Below, piece by piece: positions 42,834-52,079 of a stretch of 64,000 nucleotides of DNA. Where the stretch lies: assembly GCF_003143755.1 (NCBI RefSeq), contig NZ_QFRI01000004.1, forward strand, positions 124,001 to 188,000, in the 5' to 3' direction. The first letter of the stretch is position 1, and every line of letters starts with the position of its first letter. The notes under the pieces were generated by a model. That model had not been told where the DNA came from, searched no databases, and saw nothing but the letters and a program-made list of their open reading frames with translations. Position numbers and translations under genes: made by a program. Source of the stretch: Algibacter marinivivus. Lineage in GTDB: Bacteria; Bacteroidota; Bacteroidia; Flavobacteriales; Flavobacteriaceae.

Positions 42834-44225
42834 TTATTCAACATCAATGGTGACAATTGCCCATTCATTTTGAGCTCCAGAACCTTCATCAACCTTAACC
42901 AAGACATAATATTTTGTTCCATCTGAATTAAAGAAACCAAAGTATCCAAGAGATTTATTGATTTCACCTCCTCCATTTCCATCAGGAATTAGAAAACCAG
43001 GGAGTTCAATTGTGCCTTTAAAAGCTAAAAAATCAGTTTCATATTTTCTAATTTCACTACTGGGTTTTTCATCCCAAATATTACCATTAGTAAATATGGC
43101 ATATACTCTTTTAGAACTACTACTATAATCCAAGGTAATTACATTTCCATCTCCCACCAATTCACCATTATATGTTATATCATTAGATTGACTAGATGAT
43201 GAATTAAAGACGCGTCTGCTCTTTGCAAACAATCTATTACCATCTTCAGAAATCCAGATATTACCGTTAAATGGAAAGTCGCCATGGTAAGGAGAGTCAT
43301 AAAGATATTGAGCTGTTCCATTACTGATTTCGTACTTTTCGAAATCTGAAGGCGATAATCCGTTATTCGCACCGTATATATAGTTACCTGATGGGTGTAG
43401 TTTTACCTTTGTTTGCTCTCTTATAGAATTTCCGATATGCTGTGTTTCTACTCCGTTTAATAAGTTAATGCATCTTATTCTTTCCCATTGATCTTCTTTT
43501 GGAAAAACATATACCCAGTCATTTGGAGCAAGTATAATATCATAAACATTTGCTGTAACTGCAAAGTTATTTACTAATTGCATGGTAGATAAATTTATGT
43601 ATGAAAACCAACCATTATGCCCAACTACTGCATTTTCTCCATCCAATCCAATAGAAACGGATGAAGGGGGGAGATTTAAAGGTACAGATGCAATTGAATT
43701 ATTAGCAGGGTTAAATATTCTTAATTCATTAGGGTTTTCCGAAACAACGACAATTACATTGTTATTTCTATCATATTCTGCATCTATAACAGTACCCTCT
43801 ATCAACCATTTACTTTCGATAAAATGGTCAAATTGAATACTTAGGTTTTCTGATTGACCAGCGTCGTTAGTGATAAAGGTATCTAAACTATAGTTCTGTG
43901 GAAGAAGGTCTTCTCTATCCAGAGACATATTAACTGCAATGGAATCTCCGGCATTTAAATTACCCGAACTTGGATTTAGATGAAGAAAAGAATTAGAATT
44001 ATTGTTCCAATTCCAATTAAAATTTGTTTCGCCATCATTCTTAATAAATAAAGACAAACTATTATTGAAAAAGCCATAGTTTAAAGATGATATAGATAAA
44101 GTCATAATTGTTGATAGATTATCATCCTTTAGAGGTTCTTCCATCGTGTCATCAGAATTACATCCCCAAAATATGATGATTGATAATGACAAATAGAACA
44201 AATTCAGATATTTATTTCCTTTCAT
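42834..44225 (-). CDS. Lipoprotein with beta-sandwich and propeller-like repeats
   Basis: A 463-residue exported lipoprotein with a lipobox ending in Cys at about 22 (IIFWGC). The next ~110 residues look like a BACON or DUF1573-type sandwich (NDGETNFNWNWN, HLNPSSGNLNAGDSIAV). The rest has six or so repeating WxxI/V-x-D units typical of a beta-propeller (VSENPNELRIFNP, GDGNVITLDYSSSS). No catalytic motif was seen. It is flanked on both sides by repeats and is not shared with the neighbouring operons, so it may be an acquired accessory gene. Confidence 0.72.
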   Translation of the reverse strand: MKGNKYLNLFYLSLSIIIFWGCNSDDTMEEPLKDDNLSTIMTLSISSLNYGFFNNSLSLFIKNDGETNFNWNWNNNSNSFLHLNPSSGNLNAGDSIAVNMSLDREDLLPQNYSLDTFITNDAGQSENLSIQFDHFIESKWLIEGTVIDAEYDRNNNVIVVVSENPNELRIFNPANNSIASVPLNLPPSSVSIGLDGENAVVGHNGWFSYINLSTMQLVNNFAVTANVYDIILAPNDWVYVFPKEDQWERIRCINLLNGVETQHIGNSIREQTKVKLHPSGNYIYGANNGLSPSDFEKYEISNGTAQYLYDSPYHGDFPFNGNIWISEDGNRLFAKSRRVFNSSSSQSNDITYNGELVGDGNVITLDYSSSSKRVYAIFTNGNIWDEKPSSEIRKYETDFLAFKGTIELPGFLIPDGNGGGEINKSLGYFGFFNSDGTKYYVLVKVDEGSGAQNEWAIVTIDVE

Positions 44226-44273
44226 ATTTAATTGACTTTATTTTATAATTATAGCTAATGTTTTCACTGCTTT

Positions 44274-44338
44274 GCGTCGTTTTAATGACTTATATCCAAC
44301 GTTAAACGAAGGTAGCAGATTTTTTTTACAAAGTCAAG
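44274..44338 (+). repeat. attC-like right arm, copy of 51148-51212
   Basis: A block starting GCGTCGTTTTAATGACTTAT and ending in TTAAACGAA differs by one base from 51148-51184. Both copies are then followed by TTTTTACAAAGTCAAG. It lies upstream of the lipoprotein gene start, within the 259-base spacer 44226-44484. TATAGCTAA at 44250-44258 is the inverse of TTAGCTATA at 42821-42829, so the gene is framed by inverted 9-mers. Confidence 0.7.
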
Positions 44339-44484
44339 TTAAAAACTAAAATCGGTATTACAAGTTTATGGCTTAGTAATACCGAAAAATATAAGATGAA
44401 ATTATAAAGATTCAAGTATAATTCAAAACATTCAATTTAACCTAATCAAACTGAATACTGAGACTGAACACTGCGACTAACTTT

Positions 44485-44931
44485 TCACCGTATAGGCTTT
44501 TTCAATTGTTCTTTAACTCTATCAAACGATTCTTTACTCGTTCGTCTCCAACGGTAAATAGTATGTTTTACGTCTTTATTAGCTTCAAATTTAGCTCGCT
44601 TCTCACGGATATCATTAACCCATTTAAAACGTTTATTTACAACGGTTTTAATAAGCTCATCATTAGGAGAAATACGCTCCAAAGCATTTAAGCAAGCAAT
44701 AGATACATTTTGTACTTTATCATTAATGCATTTTAGTAATGCAGGAATAGAACACGGTTTAGCAATTTGCTCTAAAGCCTCAGCAGCCAGTTTTCTGGTT
44801 TTATAATTACCATGTGCCAAAGCATACTCAAGCTTATTAGTATCCTCACAATCCATCCAATAGTTTATGGAGTTTGCAGAAGGCTGAATAAGTTTCAGTT
44901 TAAAAAGCAGATATATTAGTTTGTGGAACAT
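44485..44931 (-). CDS. HEAT-repeat protein
   Basis: A 148-residue helical protein with two or three HEAT-like repeats: YALAHGNYKTRKLAAEALEQIA, then CSIPALLKCINDKVQNVSIACLNALERI. The C-terminus is basic (EKRAKFEANKDVKHTIYRWRRTSK). HEAT proteins are scaffolds and partners cannot be predicted. A single gene, oriented with the neighbouring minus-strand genes. Confidence 0.75.
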   Translation of the reverse strand: MFHKLIYLLFKLKLIQPSANSINYWMDCEDTNKLEYALAHGNYKTRKLAAEALEQIAKPCSIPALLKCINDKVQNVSIACLNALERISPNDELIKTVVNKRFKWVNDIREKRAKFEANKDVKHTIYRWRRTSKESFDRVKEQLKKPIR

Positions 44932-45008
44932 GGCAGTTAATTGTAACCTTTATTTATTAGTATTTAAAAAATAAATTTTGTTACACTACAACGTATAGAA
45001 GCCTATTT

Positions 45009-45371
45009 TTAAATATCCTCAACAAAAAAAATAGCATTTTTATTTAAATCAAAAAAACCAAATTCATTGGTATTCCAAGGAGTGTTTAATCTTAGTTTAT
45101 TAGGGGATACGGTACCGTTTTCAACAAATTCATCAAAAACAGGGCGGATGTTTTTTACAAATATTTTAATAACAGAACCACCAAGTAAAGGATCATCTTC
45201 AGTATCTGCATGCCATTGTAAATGAATAGAAAGGTTTTCTCGCCGCATTACAGCATACATATTGTCTTTATGCAGAAGTTTAAAACCAGCATACTTTTCA
45301 TACCAAATTACATCTCGATTAATATCTTGACTTGGTAACACTGGCGATATTTTTAGAAATTCAGTTTTCAA
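45009..45371 (-). CDS. VOC-family (glyoxalase/bleomycin-resistance-like) protein
   Basis: A 120-residue single vicinal-oxygen-chelate module: a beta-alpha-beta start (ISPVLPSQDINRDVIWYEKYAGFKLL), a mid strand with HLQWHADTEDD, and a C-terminal GFFDLNKNAIFFVE. It resembles the bleomycin-resistance-like clade, which sequesters or modifies small molecules. Without a partner gene its ligand is unknown. Confidence 0.85.
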   Translation of the reverse strand: MKTEFLKISPVLPSQDINRDVIWYEKYAGFKLLHKDNMYAVMRRENLSIHLQWHADTEDDPLLGGSVIKIFVKNIRPVFDEFVENGTVSPNKLRLNTPWNTNEFGFFDLNKNAIFFVEDI

Positions 45372-45395
45372 AATTCTTTTTTTAATATAAGCAAT

Positions 45396-46934
45396 TTACA
45401 AAATTGCTTTAGGAAGCACTTTTCGAGTCCAAGTTTTTAAACGTTTATAATTACTAACTTCAGAATCAGGATTAAAATCTAATGTCGTTTCCCAAGAGTT
45501 TTCAGGTTGAAACTCTATTTCCATGCCTTTTAAAACACCTTCAGAAATTTTTTCGGAATCAACTACAACAATACATTCCGTGTTTAAGTTTGCACTTCTT
45601 GGGTCTAGATTAAAAGTGCCAATAACTGTTGTTTTTCCGTCAATAACCATAGATTTTGCATGAAGTCCAAAAATAGGTGTATACTCCAATTCTTCTTGCA
45701 GTTCTCCAGTCATTATCTTTTTTCGTTCTTCGGCATCAGGCTTAAATTCAAAAACTCTAACGCCAGTTTTTAATAGCGTTTCCCTGTCCGATTGGTAACT
45801 ACTAAAAGCCTCAACATTATCTGTAGAAGCTAGACTATTAGTAAGTATTCTGATTTTTACACCACGCTTTATAGCATCTTCAAATAAATCTTGACTTGTT
45901 TTTGAAGTAATTAAATAAGGTGTTTGTATGTCAATAGACGATTTGGCATTATTAACTAAATCAACCAAAGCAGAAGTAGAAATCCCACCACCAAATAAAC
46001 TGTGTGGTTTATCATTTTTTCCAGGTAAATCAGAAATAAAATAAACATCGTCAAGCCAAATTAAATCACCAGAGTTTTTTATAGCATCAAATGTTTCTGG
46101 TAAATTTTCAATACGTTTTCTTACTTGAGGCCAAAAATTTTCAGGGTTACAAGCATACTCATGGAGTTTGTCAAATCTATTTTCGTCATTTAAGTTTTCA
46201 GGTTCATCTTTAATCACATTTGTAACATCTTCACTTAATTCGCTATTCCAGAAGGTTTCAAAAGATTCTTTTACAGATTTAGATTCTTTACCTAGTAAAA
46301 GAATGTCCCTATCTCTAAAGTTATATTCATGATCGTAATCAAAATACTCATTTGCTATATTTCTTCCGCCGGTAATAACAACTTGGTCATCAACAATAAA
46401 GGTTTTGTTATGCATGCGTTGGTTAGCAGACACAAAGTTTGTTGCAAATTTGCCAATTTTCTGGAAGATATTTTTTCCTAAATTAACTCCAGGGTTATAT
46501 ATTTTAACCGAAATGTTTTTATGAGAATTGAAGATTAATATATCAGAAGCTTTTGCATTTACCATAATATCGTCAACAAGCACACGAACTTTAATACCTC
46601 TATCTGCTGCTCTTACCAAATAATCGCAAGCAATAAGACCAACATTATCTGTTGAGAATATAAAGTATTGAATATCTATAGTTTTTTCAGCGTATTCAGT
46701 TAACCAAGCTCTTGCAACCATAGAGCCACTTCCGTCTTCAAGAACATAAACACCTGTTTTGTCTTGCATTAAGGGCTTGATGTCTTCAAGTTCTTTAGAA
46801 ATTGTCATACTATCATTTCTTTGAATTTTTGAACAAAAATCAGTTTCTATTTTTACAACTTTCTTGTCAGTACAAGATATTAACAGGATAAAAAGTAAAA
46901 GAAAACAGTTTTTGAATTTCAGAATAGAATTCAT
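45396..46934 (-). CDS. Phospholipase D / cardiolipin-synthase-like lipoprotein
   Basis: A 512-residue PLD-superfamily enzyme with two HKD motifs: H175-K177-D182 (MHNKTFIVDD) and H425-K427-D432 (HAKSMVIDGKTTVIGTFN). The N-terminus is a lipoprotein signal (LLFILLISC, Cys21), so it is exported. The GGRNIANEYFDY segment after HKD1 is that of the ClsC-like subgroup. It could make cardiolipin or cleave phosphodiesters; which one is not decided by the sequence. It is 8 bases downstream of coaD. Confidence 0.9.
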   Translation of the reverse strand: MNSILKFKNCFLLLFILLISCTDKKVVKIETDFCSKIQRNDSMTISKELEDIKPLMQDKTGVYVLEDGSGSMVARAWLTEYAEKTIDIQYFIFSTDNVGLIACDYLVRAADRGIKVRVLVDDIMVNAKASDILIFNSHKNISVKIYNPGVNLGKNIFQKIGKFATNFVSANQRMHNKTFIVDDQVVITGGRNIANEYFDYDHEYNFRDRDILLLGKESKSVKESFETFWNSELSEDVTNVIKDEPENLNDENRFDKLHEYACNPENFWPQVRKRIENLPETFDAIKNSGDLIWLDDVYFISDLPGKNDKPHSLFGGGISTSALVDLVNNAKSSIDIQTPYLITSKTSQDLFEDAIKRGVKIRILTNSLASTDNVEAFSSYQSDRETLLKTGVRVFEFKPDAEERKKIMTGELQEELEYTPIFGLHAKSMVIDGKTTVIGTFNLDPRSANLNTECIVVVDSEKISEGVLKGMEIEFQPENSWETTLDFNPDSEVSNYKRLKTWTRKVLPKAIL

Positions 46935-46942
46935 TTTAGAGT

Positions 46943-47401
46943 TTATTTCTTAACCCGAACATTATCAGGAACCAGCTTGGTGTAATCTCCATTATTTCTA
47001 ATCACATCACGCACAATAGAAGAGGCGATGTAAGAGGTGCTAGCCGAGGTTAAAAGAAAAACGGTTTCAATAGGAGCAAGGTCTCTGTTGGTGTGGGCAA
47101 TAGCCTTTTCAAATTCAAAATCGGCAGGATTTCTAAGTCCTCGTAAAATAAATTCGATACCTAATTCTTTACAAAAATCAACTGTTAAACCTGTGTATGA
47201 AACTACTTTTACTTTAGGCTCGTGTGCAAAAGCATCTTCAATAAATTTTATACGTTCTTCAAGAGAAAACATATATTTTTTATCAGCATTTACCCCAATG
47301 GCAACGATAATTTCATCAAATACTGGTACACCACGTTTTATAATATCGTAGTGTCCTAAAGTCAACGGATCAAAAGACCCTGGAAATAATGCTCTTTTCA
47401 T
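46943..47401 (-). CDS. coaD: Pantetheine-phosphate adenylyltransferase
   Basis: The penultimate step of coenzyme A synthesis. In 152 residues it has the nucleotidyltransferase motif PGSFDPLTLGHYDI (7-20), ILRGLRNPADFEFE (catalytic Arg), and SSTSYIASSIVRDV near the C-terminus. Length and motifs are complete. Confidence 0.97.
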   Translation of the reverse strand: MKRALFPGSFDPLTLGHYDIIKRGVPVFDEIIVAIGVNADKKYMFSLEERIKFIEDAFAHEPKVKVVSYTGLTVDFCKELGIEFILRGLRNPADFEFEKAIAHTNRDLAPIETVFLLTSASTSYIASSIVRDVIRNNGDYTKLVPDNVRVKK

Positions 47402-47443
47402 TAAATTACTTTTTTGTTATTTACTACGAAATTGGGAATTCTT

Positions 47444-48049
47444 CTAATTCCTATCTATATTATAAATCGTTTTATTTTCATATAAAGATACTATTTCTTC
47501 TTTAGTATACCCGTCTATATAATCACCATAGTTTGAAGCTTTATCAATTTTATAAATTGCACTTCGTTTATCAATTTCATAATCATTAAAGACAACATAA
47601 ATACTATCGCCCTTAACTTCAGTTACTTTCATTGTTGTAAAATGCCCTGGGGATTCAGATTTAATTGAATAAACATCTCCAATAGCAGGAGTTTTAATAA
47701 ATTCAGCTTCATCTTCTTTATGCTTAGAATTCGAGTAAGTAAAATAAGCTATAGCTAATACAATTATAGCCAAACCACTAAAATGCAATAACGGAATACC
47801 TGTATGCTTTTCGGTTTCAAATTTACGTTGAATTTGTTCTGGAAGTTCTGTTAGTTTATAGGTGCGTTTACAATGGTTACATTCCAAAACATTTACTTTT
47901 CCCATGGGGAAAACAGGAATCCAATAGAGATAAGCGTATTTGCCAAAAACACTATAAGTCATAGAAGTTTGGGTTTCGCAATTTGGGCAAGTTACATTTG
48001 GTAGTTGACCATCTTTTAATCTAGAGGAATTTGTTCCGTAAAATATCAT
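47444..48049 (-). CDS. Zinc-ribbon single-helix membrane protein
   Basis: A 201-residue protein. An N-terminal zinc-ribbon-like fold has two CxxC pairs (TCPNCETQ, ECNHCKRTY; about 20-60), followed by one membrane helix (about 90-107) and a C-terminal domain of beta character (GDVYSIKSESPGHFTTMKVTEVKGD). Orientation suggests the ribbon is cytoplasmic and the C-terminal part periplasmic. No family name could be given; it lies between ddl and coaD on the same strand. Confidence 0.75.
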   Translation of the reverse strand: MIFYGTNSSRLKDGQLPNVTCPNCETQTSMTYSVFGKYAYLYWIPVFPMGKVNVLECNHCKRTYKLTELPEQIQRKFETEKHTGIPLLHFSGLAIIVLAIAYFTYSNSKHKEDEAEFIKTPAIGDVYSIKSESPGHFTTMKVTEVKGDSIYVVFNDYEIDKRSAIYKIDKASNYGDYIDGYTKEEIVSLYENKTIYNIDRN

Positions 48050-48102
48050 AAGTTTTGGTTTGTATTAAATTCGTTTTTTTTATTGTATGCTGAAAACTGC
48101 TA

Positions 48103-49077
48103 CTAGGTTAGTGCCTCTTCAATAGCATTATCAAATAAATCAGCTAACGGAATATTTGCGGCGGCAGCTTGTTGTGGCAAAATACTTTCTCTGGTTAACC
48201 CAGGAATAGTATTCATTTCTAATAAATGTGGCTCACCATCTTTAAAAATAAATTCGCTTCTACTAAAACCTTTCATTTTTAAAATCTCATAAACTTTTTT
48301 GGCTTCTTTATTTACTTTGTCTTCTTGTTCTTTGGTTAATCTAGCAGGTGTTATTTCTTGAGATTTTCCTAAGTATTTTGCTTCATAATCAAAGAAATCA
48401 TTTTCAGAAACAATTTCTGTAATTGGTAAAACTTTAGTTTCGCCTTTGTATGTGATGACTCCAACAGAGACTTCAATTCCATCTAAAAAAGATTCAATAA
48501 TAATTTCATCATCTTCTTTAAAAGCAACATCAATAGCATGTTGTAAGTCTTCTTGTTTATGTACTTTACTAATACCAAAGCTACTTCCTGCTTTATTGGC
48601 TTTTACAAAACAAGGTAAGCCAACAGCATTTACAATAGCAGTTTCATCAATAGTATCACCAAGATTTAAATAATAAGACTCGGCAGTTTTTATTCCATAA
48701 GGTTTTAAAACACTTAGGCAATCGCGTTTATTAAAAGTAACGGATGCTTGATACATATCGCAACTAGTATGCGGAATATTGAGTAATTTAAAATACCCTT
48801 GCATAAAACCATCTTCTCCTGGGGAGCCATGTATGGCATTAAATACACAATCAAAAGTTACTTTGTAAGAGTTTATATTTATTGAGAAATCGTTTTTGTC
48901 AATTGGAAATTCATCATCATTATCGTCAACATAAACCCATTTATCTTTAAAAATATGAATACGGTATGGCGTATATTTAGAAGTGTCTAGTGTTTCGTAA
49001 ACGACATTTCCGCTGGTTAATGAGATTTTGTATTCGCTTGAATACCCACCCATAATGATAGCAATGTTTTTTTTCAT
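48103..49077 (-). CDS. ddl: D-alanine--D-alanine ligase
   Basis: An ATP-grasp ligase that makes the D-Ala-D-Ala dipeptide for peptidoglycan. In 324 residues it shows MGGYSSEYKIS (N-terminal loop), HGSPGEDGFMQG (ATP-grasp turn), LPCFVKANKAGSSFGISKV, EEDDEIIIESFLDGIEVSVGVI and EMNTIPGLTRESILPQ (Mg-binding acid). The substrate region fits D-Ala-D-Ala. Divergent from the PASTA gene. Confidence 0.96.
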   Translation of the reverse strand: MKKNIAIIMGGYSSEYKISLTSGNVVYETLDTSKYTPYRIHIFKDKWVYVDDNDDEFPIDKNDFSININSYKVTFDCVFNAIHGSPGEDGFMQGYFKLLNIPHTSCDMYQASVTFNKRDCLSVLKPYGIKTAESYYLNLGDTIDETAIVNAVGLPCFVKANKAGSSFGISKVHKQEDLQHAIDVAFKEDDEIIIESFLDGIEVSVGVITYKGETKVLPITEIVSENDFFDYEAKYLGKSQEITPARLTKEQEDKVNKEAKKVYEILKMKGFSRSEFIFKDGEPHLLEMNTIPGLTRESILPQQAAAANIPLADLFDNAIEEALT

Positions 49078-49188
49078 TAAATGAAGAAATAATTTAGTAT
49101 CAGTCTAAAACTAACAATAAAACGTAACTATTATTAGTTAAGCTAAAATATCATATATATTGCAAAAGAAAAAACAGTTCTGTTTTTA

Positions 49189-49196
49189 TATATTTG
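49189..49196 (+). promoter_or_regulatory. -7 box TATATTTG for PASTA-rluD
   Basis: An exact TAnnTTTG match 20 bases before the ATG of the PASTA gene. Confidence 0.55.
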
Positions 49197-49216
49197 CCTA
49201 ATCGAAAATTCTATAG

Positions 49217-49774
49217 ATGAGCATCATAAAATTTATAACAAGTAAAACGTTTTTAAAGCAACTTGCATTAGCTATTGTTGCTCTTGTAGTATTGTGCTTT
49301 TTTGCATTATTTTGGTTAAATAACACAACTAATCACGGTGAATTTGAAACCGTACCAGATTTAAAAGGTAAATCTATTAGTGTTGCTGAGGATGAGTTAG
49401 AGGATAATAATTTGGTAATGAAAATTCAGGATTCGGCTAATTATAATCCTAATTACCCTAAATTTTCGGTAATAGAGCAGGAGCCTTTGGCGGGGACTAA
49501 AGTTAAGGAAGATAGAAAAATATATATTACGCTTAACCCATCGGGTTACAGAAAAATGAACATCCCTATGGGGTTAATAGATAAAACGTTTAGGCAAGTA
49601 AAACCTACTTTAGAGGCTTTAGGTTTTAAGGTTGGTAAAATTACTTATGTTGATAATATAGGTAAGGATATGGTTTTAAAGCTTACACACAAAGGTAAAA
49701 CCCTAAAAGCGGGCGACAAATTAGCCAAAACTTCGGTTATAGATTTAGTACTTGGTAACGGTAACCGCCCATAA
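49217..49774 (+). CDS. PASTA-domain membrane protein
   Basis: A 185-residue protein with one membrane helix (about 14-34) and a periplasmic part with two PASTA-like modules: FETVPDLKGKSISVAEDELEDNNL and the second half starting MNIPMGLIDKTFRQVKPTLEALGFKVG. PASTA modules bind peptidoglycan stem peptides. There is no kinase domain. It is 3 bases upstream of rluD, a linkage seen in many Bacteroidota, and near ddl, so a cell-wall role is plausible. Confidence 0.88.
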   Translation: MSIIKFITSKTFLKQLALAIVALVVLCFFALFWLNNTTNHGEFETVPDLKGKSISVAEDELEDNNLVMKIQDSANYNPNYPKFSVIEQEPLAGTKVKEDRKIYITLNPSGYRKMNIPMGLIDKTFRQVKPTLEALGFKVGKITYVDNIGKDMVLKLTHKGKTLKAGDKLAKTSVIDLVLGNGNRP

Positions 49775-49777
49775 ATT

Positions 49778-50812
49778 ATGGATAGCCACACACCGCAATT
49801 ACCAGACGAAAACGATCTTTACGAACACCATGCATTTACAGTAGATAAAGGACAAACGCCTTTGCGTATAGACAAATATTTAATGAATTTTGTTGAAAAC
49901 GCTACCCGAAATAAAATACAAGCCGCTGCAAAAGAAGGGAGTATTTTTGTTAATGATGTGGCTGTAAAATCCAATTACAAAGTAAAACCTTTTGATAAAA
50001 TTAGAGTGCTATTTTCGCATCCACCATTTGAAAATTTATTGGTAGGTGAGGATATTCCAATTGATGTGGTTTATGAAGACGATGACCTTTTGGTGGTTAA
50101 TAAAGAAGCCGGCATAGTGGTACATCCTGGGCACGGAAATTACTCTGGCACACTCATAAATGCCCTAATTCATAGGTTTGATAATTTGCCAAATAACTCT
50201 AGCGAACGTCCAGGATTGGTACATCGAATTGATAAAGATACTAGCGGACTTTTAGTAGTTGCCAAAACCGAAGAAGCCATGGCACATCTTTCTGCTCAAT
50301 TTGCTAATAAAACTAGCGAGCGCGAATACGTAGCACTTGTTTGGGGAAATATTGAGGGAGAAAACGGCACTATAGAAGGTAACATTGGCAGGCATCCTAA
50401 AAACCGTTTACAGAACACTGTTTTTCTTGATGATGAAGCCGAAAAAGGCAAACCAGCAGTAACACATTACAAAGTTTTAGAGCGCTTAGGTTATGTAACT
50501 TTGGTGTCTTGCAAGCTAGAAACGGGGCGTACACACCAAATTCGTGTGCACATGAAACACATTGGGCATACTTTGTTTAACGACGCCCGTTACGGTGGCG
50601 AAAAAGTATTAAAAGGCACCACATTTACCAAATACAAACAGTTTGTAGATAACTGCTTTAAAGTACTGCCAAGGCAAGCTTTACATGCTAAAACACTGGG
50701 TTTTGAGCATCCCAGAACAGGTAAATTTATGCAGTTTAATACCGAAATTCCAGACGATATGCAGCAATGTATTGAGAAGTGGCGTGGGTATGCTAAGCAT
50801 CAGGAGATGTAA
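49778..50812 (+). CDS. rluD: 23S rRNA pseudouridine synthase, RluD-type
   Basis: Isomerises uridines in 23S rRNA. The 344 residues have an N-terminal S4 domain (about 27-85: LRIDKYLMNFVENATRNKIQ), then the RluA-type catalytic domain with D152 in HRIDKDTSG, and ETGRTHQIRVHMKHIGH. The C-terminal extension (KQFVDNCFKVLPRQALHA) fits RluD. Its stop is directly followed by a palindrome and a T-tract that serves as a terminator. Confidence 0.94.
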   Translation: MDSHTPQLPDENDLYEHHAFTVDKGQTPLRIDKYLMNFVENATRNKIQAAAKEGSIFVNDVAVKSNYKVKPFDKIRVLFSHPPFENLLVGEDIPIDVVYEDDDLLVVNKEAGIVVHPGHGNYSGTLINALIHRFDNLPNNSSERPGLVHRIDKDTSGLLVVAKTEEAMAHLSAQFANKTSEREYVALVWGNIEGENGTIEGNIGRHPKNRLQNTVFLDDEAEKGKPAVTHYKVLERLGYVTLVSCKLETGRTHQIRVHMKHIGHTLFNDARYGGEKVLKGTTFTKYKQFVDNCFKVLPRQALHAKTLGFEHPRTGKFMQFNTEIPDDMQQCIEKWRGYAKHQEM

Positions 50813-50837
50813 ATTCCTGCGAAGGCAGGAATCTTTT
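50813..50837 (+). terminator. Palindromic REP acting as rluD terminator
   Basis: ATTCCTGCGAAGGCAGGAAT (50813-50832) is a near-perfect 8-bp hairpin followed by CTTTTT, directly after the rluD stop. The same palindrome class occurs after yaaA at 52080-52099. Confidence 0.75.
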
Positions 50838-50861
50838 TAATCAGAGTAGAAATCTTAATCA

Positions 50862-51071
50862 TTTGGGCGTTACCCCGAAAAGGGGTCAGGCTTTTATTCA
50901 TGCAATTCTATTTTAAATTATTGAATTCGTGAACATAAATGTTTCGCTATATCTTTCTGCGTAGCTGTCCCGAACTTGTTTCAGGATCTTCACAAAATAT
51001 GCTCTCTTTGCATAAGGCATTGGCACTAAAGCTATCTCGCATAAAGGATGCCGCTTCAATCCTTAACGCAA
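50862..51071 (+). repeat. MITE-like dispersed repeat, copy 4, with nested repeat
   Basis: Begins TTTGGGCGTTACC and ends ATCCTTAACGCAA; the inner hairpin is ACCCCGAAAAGGGGT. It is about 210 bases long because a second repeat, GTCCCGAACTTGTTTCAGGA (about 50968-50988), is inserted. With the next repeat it fills most of the 501-base gap 50813-51313; no gene was seen there. Confidence 0.8.
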
Positions 51072-51086
51072 TTATCAACTAGCTGA

Positions 51087-51212
51087 TGTTTTTAATTGAA
51101 AAGTTGTTTTATTTTTTGGGAGGTTCGTTTAATGTTTTTACGGATATGCGTCGTTTTAATGACTTATATCCGACGTTAAACGAATGTAGTGGAAAATTTT
51201 TACAAAGTCAAG
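51087..51212 (+). repeat. attC-like two-armed hairpin, complete copy
   Basis: The outer arms TTCGTTTAA (51124-51132) and TTAAACGAA (51176-51184) are a perfect 9-bp inverted repeat. The inner arms CGGATAT (51141-51147) and ATATCCG (51166-51172) are a perfect 7-bp one. Asymmetric spacers of 8 and 3 bases separate outer from inner arms, and an 18-base tip lies between the inner arms. The 45 bases upstream match 42594-42640 and the right part matches 44274-44338, so the unit is repeated but split at the other site. Confidence 0.75.
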
Positions 51213-51313
51213 CACATCAATTCCATTTATAACTCCATCACAAATAATTCTAAGCTTAAATTTTTAAAGTAAATTAGTAATCGTAAATTTGAGTTGAAAA
51301 AATAGCTTGATTC

Positions 51314-52072
51314 ATGAAACTAGTATTATCACCAGCAAAGTCACTTAACTTTGAAAGCCCATTACCAACAACTCAATATACAAATCCTGATTTTTTAAAA
51401 CAATCAGAGCGTTTAAATAAACTGCTTAAAACAAAATCAGCAAAAGGTTTATCAAAACTTATGAGTATTTCTGATGCTTTGGGGCAATTAAACCATCAGC
51501 GAAATCAAGATTGGGAAATACCTTTTACTCCAGAAAATGCAAGACCTGCGGTTTATGCTTTTAATGGTGATGTGTATAGAGGTTTAGATGCCTATACTAT
51601 TCCACAAGAGAAAGTTGAAACCCTTCAAAATACTGTGCGAATTCTTTCAGGTTTATACGGTGTTTTAAAACCAACCGATTTAATACAACCTTATCGTTTG
51701 GAAATGGGAACCAAATTAAAAGTTGGTACCAAAAAGAACCTTTACGAATTCTGGAAAAAAGATATCACAAAAGCCCTAAACGAAGAACTTGAAGATAACG
51801 AGTTATTCTTAAACCTAGCGAGTAACGAGTATTTTAAAGCTGTTGATACCAAAGCTTTAAAAGTGCCAGTAGTAACCGCAAATTTTAAAGATTTTAAAAA
51901 CGGAAAGTATAAAGTGATTTCGTTTTTCGCTAAGGAAGCACGTGGTGCTATGGCAAGATATATTGTTGATACTAACGCACAAACCTTAGAGGATTTAAAA
52001 GGTTTCAATTATATGGATTATGGTTTTAGCGAAGACTTATCTAAAGAAAACGATTTAGTTTTTATTCGATAG
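51314..52072 (+). CDS. yaaA: Peroxide stress protein YaaA
   Basis: A 252-residue YaaA/DUF328 protein. It lowers free iron under hydrogen peroxide stress in other bacteria. It matches the family at [16 protein letters not shown] (start), the RGLDAYTIP segment, [21 protein letters not shown] and the C-terminal [16 protein letters not shown]. Length matches the family. A single gene, closed by a palindromic terminator. Confidence 0.93.
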   Translation: MKLVLSPAKSLNFESPLPTTQYTNPDFLKQSERLNKLLKTKSAKGLSKLMSISDALGQLNHQRNQDWEIPFTPENARPAVYAFNGDVYRGLDAYTIPQEKVETLQNTVRILSGLYGVLKPTDLIQPYRLEMGTKLKVGTKKNLYEFWKKDITKALNEELEDNELFLNLASNEYFKAVDTKALKVPVVTANFKDFKNGKYKVISFFAKEARGAMARYIVDTNAQTLEDLKGFNYMDYGFSEDLSKENDLVFIR

Positions 52073-52079
52073 ATTTGTT

